Source: Fidelibacterota bacterium (GTDB lineage: Bacteria > Fidelibacterota > UBA2242). From it: a DNA stretch of 6,029 bases. A program made the translations under genes and the position numbers. The stretch spans positions 1-6,029 of the forward strand of contig JAGLWX010000499.1 of NCBI GenBank assembly GCA_023133185.1. The letters are read 5' to 3'. Below, piece after piece: positions 1-6,029 of this stretch. Numbering within the stretch: the stretch's first letter is position 1; each line of letters starts with the position of its first letter. Under the pieces are notes generated by a model that made no database searches, was not told the origin of the DNA, and worked only from the letters and a program-made list of their open reading frames with translations.

Positions 1-1401
1 GCATTGGGAGAGGAAGTAGGAGTGTCAACCGGCGCAAGTTTTAACATGGGAGATGATACCGGGTTGGTACATTCATTTATAGACTCAGGACAAACCTGGG
101 CCGGGGCATTAGAAAATGGACAGGCCTACTATTATGCCCTGGTTTCTTATGATAAAGGGTACGACATAGATTTCTATGACAGGGGGCTCAGTGATAAGCC
201 ATTCCTTAATCTTTTCGTCCAGCCTATATCCCCCACCGAATGTCCCAGTATCATCGAAACTGACGTAACAGGAAAAGTGGTTTTCACCGACATCAACACG
301 GATATAGTCACACCCAATGCCCCGGCAGCCGGGTACACACCCGAGTTTGTGGATATACAGCGACAAACCAGCGCTGGTACTGGTAAAGTTTCCGTGTCAG
401 TTCTGGATCCCTGCAGAGTAAAAAACAATCACATTTATCAGGTTGTTTTCGAAGCTGATAGCATAGAAGGGATAACCTACTCGGTCGAGTCTCCCCCGGA
501 CGCAATTATGTGCAGTGATCATATCCACGGCGAGGAGAACCTCATATTCGATGGGCTGACGATTCAGGTTTGGAACGATTCCGATATCGTCTATGTGGAT
601 TCTCTCTCCGGTTGGATCGAAGGGGACTGCAATTATAAAATGGATGTTGGTCTTAATGACAACATCGGTTCCGAGGGTATCGCCTTTCCAGCGGATTATG
701 AGATCGAGTTTGGCGAAGTTGGGATTGATACGGCTGTATATTTCGCTCCTATAGGACCTGATGTTCCAGTACCGTTTGCCATCTGGAATATTACTGATAA
801 TGTTAAGGCTAATATGATTATACTGGATCAGGATAATAGTGGCGATTGGTCATCCGGAGATAATATTTACCTTGTGAAGGGCGATGATTTCAGCGATTTT
901 CCACCGGTATACTGGATGATTACCTTGACTGCCCCGCCTGACACTGTTGCCACACCCATTCATCCTGAAAGCGGTGATGTGGCGCTGATTCATACCAAGA
1001 AACCTTTTAGAACTGGCGATATTATCACGTTCAAGACCAAAGCCCCTTTTATAGATATAGATAGAGATAGGGCTAAATCCGTTCTGGATAACATAGCTGT
1101 TGTACCCGATCCCTATGTGGCCGCTGCTTCCTGGGAGCCCATGCATTTCTTCAGCCATACTGGCCGTGGAGAACGCAAGGTCGACTTCATCCATCTACCA
1201 AAAAGATGCACCATTCGTATATTCACCATTAGGGGCGAACTGGTGGACACTATAGCGCATGATAAACCCATTAACGACGGAAGTGAGTCCTGGGACCTGC
1301 GATCCAAGGACGGAATGGACATTGCTTATGGAATGTATATCTATCACATCGATGCTCCCGAGGTCGGAGAGAAGATTGGAAGATTTGCAATTATAAAATA
1401 G
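1..1401 (+). CDS. Large secreted protein, C-terminal part, with FlgD-Ig/T9SS-like C-terminal domain (5' partial)
   Basis: The frame is open from base 1 and ends at TAG 1399-1401, giving 466 residues. The first codon (gca) is already in mid-protein, and the TTG at 4 is not a credible start because no ribosome site can be seen and the sequence before it reads on in frame. Visible parts, numbered from the window edge: an FN3-like stretch with YYYALVSYDKG at about residues 43-53; a beta-rich middle; an acidic loop DQDNSGDWSSGD at 276-287 that fits EF-hand/dockerin spacing; and a C-terminal domain from about 361 (VVPDPY at 367-372, CTIRIFTIRGELV at 403-415, W431-D432, YGMYIY at 443-448, ending FAIIK). 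In FCB-group bacteria such ends resemble FlgD Ig-like and type IX secretion sorting domains. The protein is therefore probably exported and surface-associated or structural. The PorV/PorQ-like gene begins 80 nt downstream. No catalytic motif is recognised, so the function is unknown. The export reading is inference. Confidence 0.85.
   Translation, partial: ALGEEVGVSTGASFNMGDDTGLVHSFIDSGQTWAGALENGQAYYYALVSYDKGYDIDFYDRGLSDKPFLNLFVQPISPTECPSIIETDVTGKVVFTDINTDIVTPNAPAAGYTPEFVDIQRQTSAGTGKVSVSVLDPCRVKNNHIYQVVFEADSIEGITYSVESPPDAIMCSDHIHGEENLIFDGLTIQVWNDSDIVYVDSLSGWIEGDCNYKMDVGLNDNIGSEGIAFPADYEIEFGEVGIDTAVYFAPIGPDVPVPFAIWNITDNVKANMIILDQDNSGDWSSGDNIYLVKGDDFSDFPPVYWMITLTAPPDTVATPIHPESGDVALIHTKKPFRTGDIITFKTKAPFIDIDRDRAKSVLDNIAVVPDPYVAAASWEPMHFFSHTGRGERKVDFIHLPKRCTIRIFTIRGELVDTIAHDKPINDGSESWDLRSKDGMDIAYGMYIYHIDAPEVGEKIGRFAIIK
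826..861 (+). other. EF-hand/dockerin-like calcium-binding loop in the secreted protein
   Basis: The twelve residues DQDNSGDWSSGD place acidic or hydroxyl side chains at loop positions 1, 3, 5, 7, 9 and 12. Gly is at position 6 and a large hydrophobic residue (Trp) at position 8, which is the spacing of EF-hand and dockerin-type loops. Calcium binding is inferred from this spacing alone. Only one loop is seen, whereas dockerins carry two, so this is more likely a lone structural calcium site than a dockerin. Confidence 0.4.
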
Positions 1402-1413
1402 ATGTTTTCATCT
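1400..1413 (+). other. Small hairpin at the end of the secreted-protein gene
   Basis: AGATG-TTTT-CATCT is a perfect 5-bp stem with a 4-nt loop, and it overlaps the last two bases of the stop codon. The following bases (ttagattttataa) are AT-rich but hold no continuous T-run, so this is not a convincing terminator. Read-through into the PorV/PorQ-like gene seems more likely. It might be a weak attenuator or an mRNA 3'-end element. Confidence 0.2.
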
Positions 1414-1421
1414 TTAGATTT

Positions 1422-1427
1422 TATAAT
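1422..1427 (+). promoter_or_regulatory. Possible -10 element (TATAAT) before the PorV/PorQ-like gene
   Basis: A perfect TATAAT lies 54 nt before the ATG at 1482. At 17-bp spacing the -35 position reads TAGATG, a poor match to TTGACA, and the surroundings are AT-rich enough to give this hexamer by chance. It could be a secondary promoter inside an operon. FCB-group primary sigma factors may also use other consensus sequences. Confidence 0.2.
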
Positions 1428-1467
1428 GAGAGTTTGAAATTGGTTTGGAGATATACCTCATTAATTC

Positions 1468-1473
1468 AGGAGG
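1468..1473 (+). promoter_or_regulatory. Strong Shine-Dalgarno (AGGAGG) that fixes the PorV/PorQ-like start
   Basis: AGGAGG sits 8 nt before ATG 1482, an optimal spacing. This decides the start in favour of 1482 over the in-frame TTG at 1434. Starting at 1434 would put 16 extra residues, including polar and charged ones, in front of a clean signal peptide. Confidence 0.85.
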
Positions 1474-1481
1474 TTGCTAAA

Positions 1482-2507
1482 ATGAGAATATTATTAACGC
1501 TGTGTACGTTCTTTATGATAGTCCCAACTTTAACCTTTTGCCAGATCATTACTAAAGTCACTAAGGTTGGGACAACCAGCGCTCCATTTTTGAAAATTGA
1601 ACCTGGAGCCCGCGCTGTAGCCATGGGAGGAGCTTTTGTGGCTGTAGATAATGATGCCACAGCTATCTACTGGAATCCTGCTGGTATAGCTCGCTTACCG
1701 AAGACTGAAATAATTCTAATTCACACCCAGTGGTTAGCTGGGACTAGTTTTGATTTTGCCGGTTTCATCTTACCTTTAGGGACATTGGGAACGATTGGTG
1801 CCAGCATTACCTCTCTCAGTATGAGTGAAATGAAGGTAAGAACAGTTTTTTACCCAGAAGGGACTGGTGAAAAGTATGGAGCCGGTGATGTGGCTATAGG
1901 TCTGTCATATGCCAGGAATCTTACTGATCGATTTTCTATTGGCTTCAATGGAAAATATATTCAACAACACATCTGGCACATGAGTTCATCCGCCTTTGCA
2001 GTAGATATTGGAACACTCTTTACTACCCAGTTTAATGGCATGAAGATCGGAATGAGCATTTCCAATTTTGGCACTAAAATGCGATTAGATGGGAAAGATA
2101 CTTCAATAAAGTACGACCTAGATCCTATTAAGTATGGTAATAACGACCGAATACCAGCCAATCTGGAGACTGATGATTTTTCCCTGCCATTACTGTTCCG
2201 AGTAGGACTGGCAATGGATGTCCTTAAGAGTAGCCGAAACCGCATAACCCTTGCCATCGATGCTGTACATCCCAATGACAATACGGAAAATCTGAATTTA
2301 GGTACTGAATACATCTTCAATAATATGATTTCCCTGAGGACGGGCTACAAGAACTTGTTTACTAAAGATAGTGAAGAGGGATTCACAGCTGGAGCCGGCA
2401 TAAAATATGGGCTACATGGTAACGTTTTGTTGAAGATCGATTTTTCCTATCAGGATTTTGGCAATCTGAACAATGTGCATAGATTTTCGATAGGATTAGA
2501 GTTATAA
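1482..2507 (+). CDS. PorV/PorQ-family outer-membrane beta-barrel protein
   Basis: This is a 341-residue protein starting at ATG 1482. Residues 1-20 form a signal peptide (Arg2, then a hydrophobic run), with likely cleavage before Q21. The family hallmark is at about residues 38-68: GARAVAMGGAF, then an acidic D56/D58 segment, then YWNPAG at 63-68. The rest alternates polar and hydrophobic residues with repeated Gly/aromatic turns, as expected for beta-barrel strands, and ends in a beta-strand (HRFSIGLEL). The length matches PorQ-like members, while PorV is usually somewhat longer. In Bacteroidetes, PorV is a FadL-like outer-membrane shuttle that binds T9SS cargo domains and hands them to the surface attachment complex. 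In KSB1/Marinimicrobia-type genomes the family is multi-copy and mostly uncharacterised. Its position directly behind a gene with a T9SS-like C-terminal domain fits a cargo/partner role, which is inference. An odd detail is that the residue before the predicted cleavage is Cys20 in LTFC, so a lipoprotein is a weak alternative. Confidence 0.88.
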   Translation: MRILLTLCTFFMIVPTLTFCQIITKVTKVGTTSAPFLKIEPGARAVAMGGAFVAVDNDATAIYWNPAGIARLPKTEIILIHTQWLAGTSFDFAGFILPLGTLGTIGASITSLSMSEMKVRTVFYPEGTGEKYGAGDVAIGLSYARNLTDRFSIGFNGKYIQQHIWHMSSSAFAVDIGTLFTTQFNGMKIGMSISNFGTKMRLDGKDTSIKYDLDPIKYGNNDRIPANLETDDFSLPLLFRVGLAMDVLKSSRNRITLAIDAVHPNDNTENLNLGTEYIFNNMISLRTGYKNLFTKDSEEGFTAGAGIKYGLHGNVLLKIDFSYQDFGNLNNVHRFSIGLEL

Positions 2508-2536
2508 AACGTTATGCAATTCCTTTATCCTGATTA

Positions 2537-2558
2537 ATTTATGAATAGAATTATAAAT
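2537..2558 (+). terminator. Weak AT-rich hairpin with downstream T-run (possible terminator)
   Basis: ATTTAT (2537-2542) pairs with ATAAAT (2553-2558), and the stem extends inward by an A-T and a G-T pair. A T5 run follows at 2564-2568. The stem is almost all A-T and the T-run is offset by five bases, so intrinsic termination would be inefficient. It lies 30 nt after the stop of the PorV/PorQ-like gene, where a terminator would be expected. Confidence 0.2.
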
Positions 2559-2605
2559 GTATGTTTTTGTGTTGAAAGTAAACAATAGATATCGAGTTAG
2601 TCTCC

Positions 2606-2634
2606 TGAAAAATATTTTCATCTGTCTTTTTTTT
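2606..2634 (+). terminator. Possible intrinsic terminator after the PorV/PorQ-like gene
   Basis: TGAAAA (2606-2611) and TTTTCA (2615-2620) form a 6-bp inverted repeat around ATA. After TCTGTC comes a clean T8 run at 2627-2634. The T8 run is the strongest terminator-like element in the gap. The stem is short, AT-rich and separated from the T-run by six bases, so the call is tentative. Confidence 0.3.
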
Positions 2635-2646
2635 AGCGTTGGTCTT

Positions 2647-2660
2647 TTCGCCCGGGAGAA
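2647..2660. repeat. Imperfect 14-bp palindrome centred on CCCGGG
   Basis: TTCGCCCGGGAGAA reads as its own reverse complement except for one mismatched pair (G2650/A2657). It stands out as a GC-rich core in AT-rich surroundings just after the T8 run. It could be a protein-binding site or chance. There is no loop, so it is not a good RNA hairpin. Confidence 0.25.
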
Positions 2661-2778
2661 TTAGCAGATTACGCGAATTTCCTCTAGGGTACGGATTCCC
2701 GATATGAATTTTCCAACGGTAATACCTATTCGCCTGTTGATCTCCCTTTTGAAATGACGGAATGGACATCTCAGACAG

Positions 2779-2792
2779 GGAAACGCGTTTCC
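2779..2792. promoter_or_regulatory. Perfect 14-bp palindrome, candidate operator of the mannosidase gene
   Basis: GGAAACGCGTTTCC is a perfect palindrome ending 31 nt before ATG 2824. Its AAA-CG/CG-TTT layout resembles operators of LacI/GalR-family sugar regulators, whose sites are palindromic with a central CG flanked by A and T runs. The centre here is CGCG, two bases longer than the usual AAACGTTT core, so assigning it to that family is inference. It could instead form a 5-bp leader hairpin with a CGCG loop. Confidence 0.4.
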
Positions 2793-2814
2793 GACTGGTA
2801 TTTTATACATATAC

Positions 2815-2818
2815 AGGA
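2815..2818 (+). promoter_or_regulatory. Ribosome binding site (AGGA) of the mannosidase gene
   Basis: AGGA lies 5 nt before ATG 2824. The first upstream in-frame stop is TGA at 2755-2757 and no other ATG lies between it and 2824. The start is therefore well fixed, and it leads straight into a signal peptide. Confidence 0.65.
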
Positions 2819-2823
2819 ACAAG

Positions 2824-5800
2824 ATGCGTAGCTCAAGATTTCCCTTTTTAGCTTTGACGATAGCCAGCCTGTTAGTTTTGACCCAGGTATTATTTGCCCA
2901 ACAAGAGGGTAAACTGATTGACAACTGGCTGGTATTGGGCTCATTCAAATGCGATACTATTCATCAGGCACTAGACATCAAATTTCTTGAAAACGAACCG
3001 CATATTTTCCCCGATAAAGGAAAAGCTGACATTGCTTCAGGATACACTTGGAGATTATATCCTGTTGATAAAAAAGGTATTTTAAATTTTTTAGAGTTAG
3101 AGCTAACTCACTCCGAACACTGCGTGGCTTATGCGGCAATATATATTTATTCTCCCACTGAAAAGAAAATTAAGCTATTAGTGGGTAGTGATGATGGTAT
3201 AGCCATGTGGATTAATGGTACTCAAATCCACAAAAATGTTGTTTGGCGAGGGATTCACCGCGGGCAGGATGTTGTAACGGCGCGCCTGTCTGCCGGTTGG
3301 AATCGTCTGCTGGCAAAGGTCTTTAATGCTGGCGGAGGATTTGGCTTGGCAGGGGAAATCATTGAACATGATAATTCAGTTCCCACCGATCTAATTTATT
3401 CCACACAAAAACCGAAACGTTTTACATCCGAAGGCGACTCGCCGTTTCCATTCATTTCCAGTGTAAAACTTGGCAAGAGTTATCTCGAAGGTAAGACCAA
3501 TCAGCGTGTGTTTCCTGTTGAGGCTACAATCATTGATTTTGGAGAGGCGGACAAGCAAGAATGTACACTAGTGACGTCCTGGGGTGAAAAACAAAATGTA
3601 AGGACAAAATTTATTCTTAAAAAACTCGCTAATGTTTCTATTCCACTGAATTCGGACAATGTCAAGCAGGCGCTGAGTTCAGGACTTAAAATCAAGACGT
3701 TTATAAATAAGAAAAAATATGATGAAAAATCGCTGCAAATCGAACCAACAGATGTTCTGACCAGTATTTTTACGTCAGACCAAATTCCCAGTGAAGCTAT
3801 AGCATTGCGTCCACTATACAGCGATCTTGAGGAAAATTTACGCTGGTTCTCATATTTCAGCAGTAAAGAATTGTTGCTTCAAAAAGAATCATCAATGGCC
3901 TGTGCTCGCGCAGCTTTGTGCGAGAATTGGGATCTTTTCCTGCAAACTCATAAGCTGGATTTTGAGGAACTGAACGAATTTTCGAAGGAAATTAAAAAAG
4001 ACACGCTGCACCTGATAGGTCAATCGCACATTGATATGGCCTGGTTGTGGCGCTGGCCGGAAACGATTGACGTCTGTCGACGAACATATCAGTCCGCATT
4101 GAATTTTTTTGATGAGGAGCCGGAGTACAAATACATACAAAGCACAGCGCAGGCATTTTTATGGATGGAAGAACGCCACCCGGAATTGTTTAAGGCAATA
4201 CAAAAAAAAGTAAGGGAGAAACGTTTCTTTATAGTTGGAGGAATGTGGATCGAGCCGGATTTGAATATTCCCAATGGAGAGTCTCTGGTCAGGCAGTTCT
4301 TATTCGGCAAGCGTTATTTTCGTGAAAAATTTGGCGTCGATTGTGTGGTAGGTTATACACCGGACACTTTCGGGTACACCTGGATGTTGCCGCAGATTCT
4401 TGAAAAGGCCGGCTTCAAATTCTTTGTTACTACAAAGATCCGCTGGAACGATACCACTGAATTCCCATATCATCTTTTTTGGTGGCAATCACCGGATGGC
4501 TCAAAGGTGCTGACTAGTTTTCCCTTTAGACTTAATGATGGACTTGATCTCGATGAAAACGCGAATGATCTTTTTGAATATAAAAAGCAGAATTTAAACG
4601 ATGTTCCGATACTCTACGGTATCGGGGATCACGGTGGCGGACCTACCAGGCAACACTTTGCCAAGATCAAAAAAATGCAGAACCTTGCTGTTTATCCAAC
4701 AGCTTACCATAACGATTTGCGTTCGTACATGGAACGTGTGGAAAGAAAGTACACAGACTTACCGGTTTGGAATGATGAGCTTTATCTTGAGTATCATCGT
4801 GGAACCATAACTACTCAGGGACTCATCAAGAAACGTAATCGATTAAGCGAAATTTGGCTTGAAGAGGCAGAAAAACTGGCTGTTTTTTCCGGTATGGATT
4901 ACCCGCAAGCCGATTTGGAAGAAGCCTGGAAACAAGCGTTATTCAATCAATTCCATGATATCTTGCCGGGTTCAAGTATTCCGGAAGTTTATATTGACGC
5001 GAATGAATTCTACGATAGAGTAGAGGAAACGACACAGAAGATTATTAAATCCGGTATGCATACGATTGCTGAAAAGATAGAAACCAAAGGCAAAGGATTG
5101 CCGGTTGTGGTATTTAATCCTCTTTCATGGAACAGAACGGATTTAGTAAGCCTCGATGTTCCTGGGGGTATAGCAATAAACGAGATCGTCGATAGCAGGA
5201 ATAGGAAATACGCTTTCCAGCAAAATGATAATCAGGTTATGCTTATTGCAGCGGATGTGCCGCAAAACGGCTATAAAACATTTTGGATGAGAAAGGGGAA
5301 CCCCAAAAAGAAAATAAATTCCCTGGTGGTAACGGAAACGGCTCTTGAAAACGCCTATTTCCGTATTGAGATTAACCCTGACAATGGCAACATCTGCAGT
5401 ATGTACGATAAGGTTAAACGGCGAGAAGTTTTTGCTAAGGAGCAAGAGGGTAACGTACTGCAATTTTTTGAGGATAAGCCAGACCGATATGGCGCCTGGA
5501 ATATTGGCTATACAGGAAAGGAATGGCAAACCGAAAAAGTTGAGAAGGTGGAAATTCCCGAGAGCGGGCCGGTTCGTGCTATTCTCCGCTATACGCGAGT
5601 CTTCCGGAATTCCAGGTTTATCCAGGATTATATTATTTATCGTGATATTCCTCGTTTAGATATCCATACTTATGCCGATTGGAATGAACATCATATTTTG
5701 CTGAAGGCTGCTTTCCCGGTAAATGTAAAGACGGACGAGGCTACCTATGAGATTGCGTACGGGACAATCCAGCGTACAACCCAGCCTGAGACGGAAGCTG

Positions 5801-6029
5801 AAAAAGCCAAGTGGGAAGTTTCAGCGCACAAGTTTGTTGACTTGTCCGAGCCAGACTATGGTGTTAGCCTATTGAATGATTGTAAATATGGCCATGATAT
5901 TGTGGGAAACATGATCCGCATTACTCTTTTACGTTCGCCGCTTACTCCAGACCCCATTGAACGGCCTGAAGGCTATGTGAATCCGTATGCCGATATGGGC
6001 GAGCACGAATTCGTATATTCGCTGTATCC
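2824..6029 (+). CDS. Exported GH38 alpha-mannosidase with N-terminal PA14/CBM-like module (3' partial)
   Basis: The frame runs open from ATG 2824 to the window edge, giving 1068 residues without a stop. Residues 1-25 are a signal peptide ending LFA, with cleavage before Q26. Residues about 30-185 form a PA14/CBM-like beta-module (GSDDG 121-125, WING 129-132, GWNRLL 158-163). Residues about 190-390 are a linker, possibly Ig-like. The GH38 catalytic part starts near 395: HIDMAW gives zinc ligands H402 and D404, TPDTFGY gives D514 as zinc ligand and nucleophile, GDHGGG lies at 601-606, and FHDILPG gives zinc ligand H711. The middle domain has NDELYLE (650-656) and HRGT (658-661). The C-terminal beta-sandwich has VFNPLSWN from 763, DWNEHH from 952 and SLYP at the edge. 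The family hydrolyses alpha-mannosides with retention of configuration. Here it would act in the periplasm or outside the cell on mannan or N-glycans. Typical bacterial members lack the roughly 390-residue front extension. From family length about 50-200 residues are missing beyond the window. The exact linkage specificity cannot be read from the sequence. Confidence 0.93.
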   Translation, partial: MRSSRFPFLALTIASLLVLTQVLFAQQEGKLIDNWLVLGSFKCDTIHQALDIKFLENEPHIFPDKGKADIASGYTWRLYPVDKKGILNFLELELTHSEHCVAYAAIYIYSPTEKKIKLLVGSDDGIAMWINGTQIHKNVVWRGIHRGQDVVTARLSAGWNRLLAKVFNAGGGFGLAGEIIEHDNSVPTDLIYSTQKPKRFTSEGDSPFPFISSVKLGKSYLEGKTNQRVFPVEATIIDFGEADKQECTLVTSWGEKQNVRTKFILKKLANVSIPLNSDNVKQALSSGLKIKTFINKKKYDEKSLQIEPTDVLTSIFTSDQIPSEAIALRPLYSDLEENLRWFSYFSSKELLLQKESSMACARAALCENWDLFLQTHKLDFEELNEFSKEIKKDTLHLIGQSHIDMAWLWRWPETIDVCRRTYQSALNFFDEEPEYKYIQSTAQAFLWMEERHPELFKAIQKKVREKRFFIVGGMWIEPDLNIPNGESLVRQFLFGKRYFREKFGVDCVVGYTPDTFGYTWMLPQILEKAGFKFFVTTKIRWNDTTEFPYHLFWWQSPDGSKVLTSFPFRLNDGLDLDENANDLFEYKKQNLNDVPILYGIGDHGGGPTRQHFAKIKKMQNLAVYPTAYHNDLRSYMERVERKYTDLPVWNDELYLEYHRGTITTQGLIKKRNRLSEIWLEEAEKLAVFSGMDYPQADLEEAWKQALFNQFHDILPGSSIPEVYIDANEFYDRVEETTQKIIKSGMHTIAEKIETKGKGLPVVVFNPLSWNRTDLVSLDVPGGIAINEIVDSRNRKYAFQQNDNQVMLIAADVPQNGYKTFWMRKGNPKKKINSLVVTETALENAYFRIEINPDNGNICSMYDKVKRREVFAKEQEGNVLQFFEDKPDRYGAWNIGYTGKEWQTEKVEKVEIPESGPVRAILRYTRVFRNSRFIQDYIIYRDIPRLDIHTYADWNEHHILLKAAFPVNVKTDEATYEIAYGTIQRTTQPETEAEKAKWEVSAHKFVDLSEPDYGVSLLNDCKYGHDIVGNMIRITLLRSPLTPDPIERPEGYVNPYADMGEHEFVYSLY

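Larger units (their letters stand above)
2508..2823. other. 316-nt intergenic region before the mannosidase gene
   Basis: No protein or RNA gene is supported here. The first part, to about 2640, is very AT-rich and holds weak terminator-like inverted repeats. The rest is less AT-rich and holds an imperfect palindrome around CCCGGG (2647-2660) and a perfect 14-bp palindrome (2779-2792). Plus-strand reading frames in it are under 20 codons. The region is best read as the end of the secretion-related unit followed by the promoter and leader of the mannosidase gene. No convincing -35/-10 pair was found. Confidence 0.6.

Noticed and set aside
4..6. TTG as the start of the first gene
   Set aside because: The frame is open to the window edge and the protein reads like the middle of a larger secreted protein. 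There is no signal peptide after this TTG and no upstream ribosome site can be seen.
1051..1070. Short ATAGAT/AGAGAT microrepeat
   Set aside because: It lies within coding sequence for IDIDRDR, is only 20 nt long and imperfect. It is best explained by codon use for alternating Ile/Asp/Arg.
850..1194. Minus-strand reading frame inside the first gene (114 codons)
   Set aside because: It is antisense to a well-supported coding region and has no recognisable protein features.
1434..1436. TTG as the start of the PorV/PorQ-like gene
   Set aside because: ATG 1482 has AGGAGG at ideal spacing and leads straight into a signal peptide. The TTG would put charged residues in front of it.
1961..2320. Minus-strand reading frame inside the PorV/PorQ-like gene (119 codons)
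   Set aside because: It is antisense to a clear family member, and its product is low-complexity, rich in Ser/Arg/Leu and without a motif.
2560..2567. TATGTTTT as a Bacteroidetes-type -7 box (TAnnTTTG)
   Set aside because: The last base does not match and no TTTG-type -33 element lies at the expected distance upstream.
2551..2769. Minus-strand frame of 72 codons in the gap
   Set aside because: It has no Shine-Dalgarno before its ATG (upstream reads tctgag), no recognisable domain, and it crosses the terminator-like repeats. It cannot be fully excluded but is not supported.
2799..2804. TGGTATTTT as an extended -10 for the mannosidase gene
   Set aside because: It matches only 4 of 6 -10 positions, has no -35 at the right distance, and would leave a leader of roughly a dozen bases.
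2661..2948. Minus-strand frame of 95 codons overlapping the mannosidase start
   Set aside because: It begins at a TTG without a ribosome site and is antisense to the signal peptide and first residues of the mannosidase.
5143..5529. Minus-strand frame of 128 codons inside the mannosidase gene
   Set aside because: It is antisense to the conserved GH38 C-terminal beta-sandwich region and has no recognisable protein family.
5345..5659. Plus-strand frame of 104 codons in another phase of the mannosidase gene
   Set aside because: It overlaps the GH38 frame, which stays open and conserved through this stretch, so no frameshift is indicated.

Overview
The window carries three plus-strand genes and no sign of RNA genes, mobile elements or CRISPR. 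The protein styles point to an uncultured-type bacterium of the FCB superphylum (KSB1, Marinimicrobia, Calditrichaeota, Latescibacteria or a similar lineage). The reasons are a secreted protein ending in the VVP(N/D)PY...IRIFT..GELV...YG.YIY...G.FAIIK type of C-terminal domain, a PorV/PorQ-family outer-membrane barrel directly behind it, and signal peptides cleaved just before Gln. This placement is inference from protein style; the window has no phylogenetic marker.

Layout. (1) Positions 1-1401 hold the C-terminal 466 residues of a large secreted protein whose start lies upstream of the window. It has an FN3-like segment, an EF-hand/dockerin-like acidic loop and a FlgD-Ig/type IX secretion (T9SS)-like C-terminal domain. 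(2) After 80 nt comes a 341-residue PorV/PorQ-family barrel (1482-2507) with a strong AGGAGG ribosome site. The two are probably co-transcribed and may form a cargo/outer-membrane partner pair. (3) A 316-nt gap follows, with weak terminator-like structures and a perfect 14-bp palindrome, GGAAACGCGTTTCC, 31 nt before the next start. (4) From 2824 to the right edge runs an exported family GH38 alpha-mannosidase. Its 1068 visible residues include a PA14/CBM-like N-terminal module, a linker that may be Ig-like, and a GH38 core with all expected zinc and nucleophile residues. Its C-terminus is outside the window.

Together, genes 1 and 2 look like part of a secretion or cell-surface system. Gene 3 is an exported enzyme for trimming alpha-mannosides and probably has its own promoter and regulator. 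A functional link between the pair and the mannosidase is not shown. Each gene belongs to a recognisable family. The least described items are the cargo protein with its C-terminal domain, the domain architecture of the mannosidase, and the palindrome in front of it.
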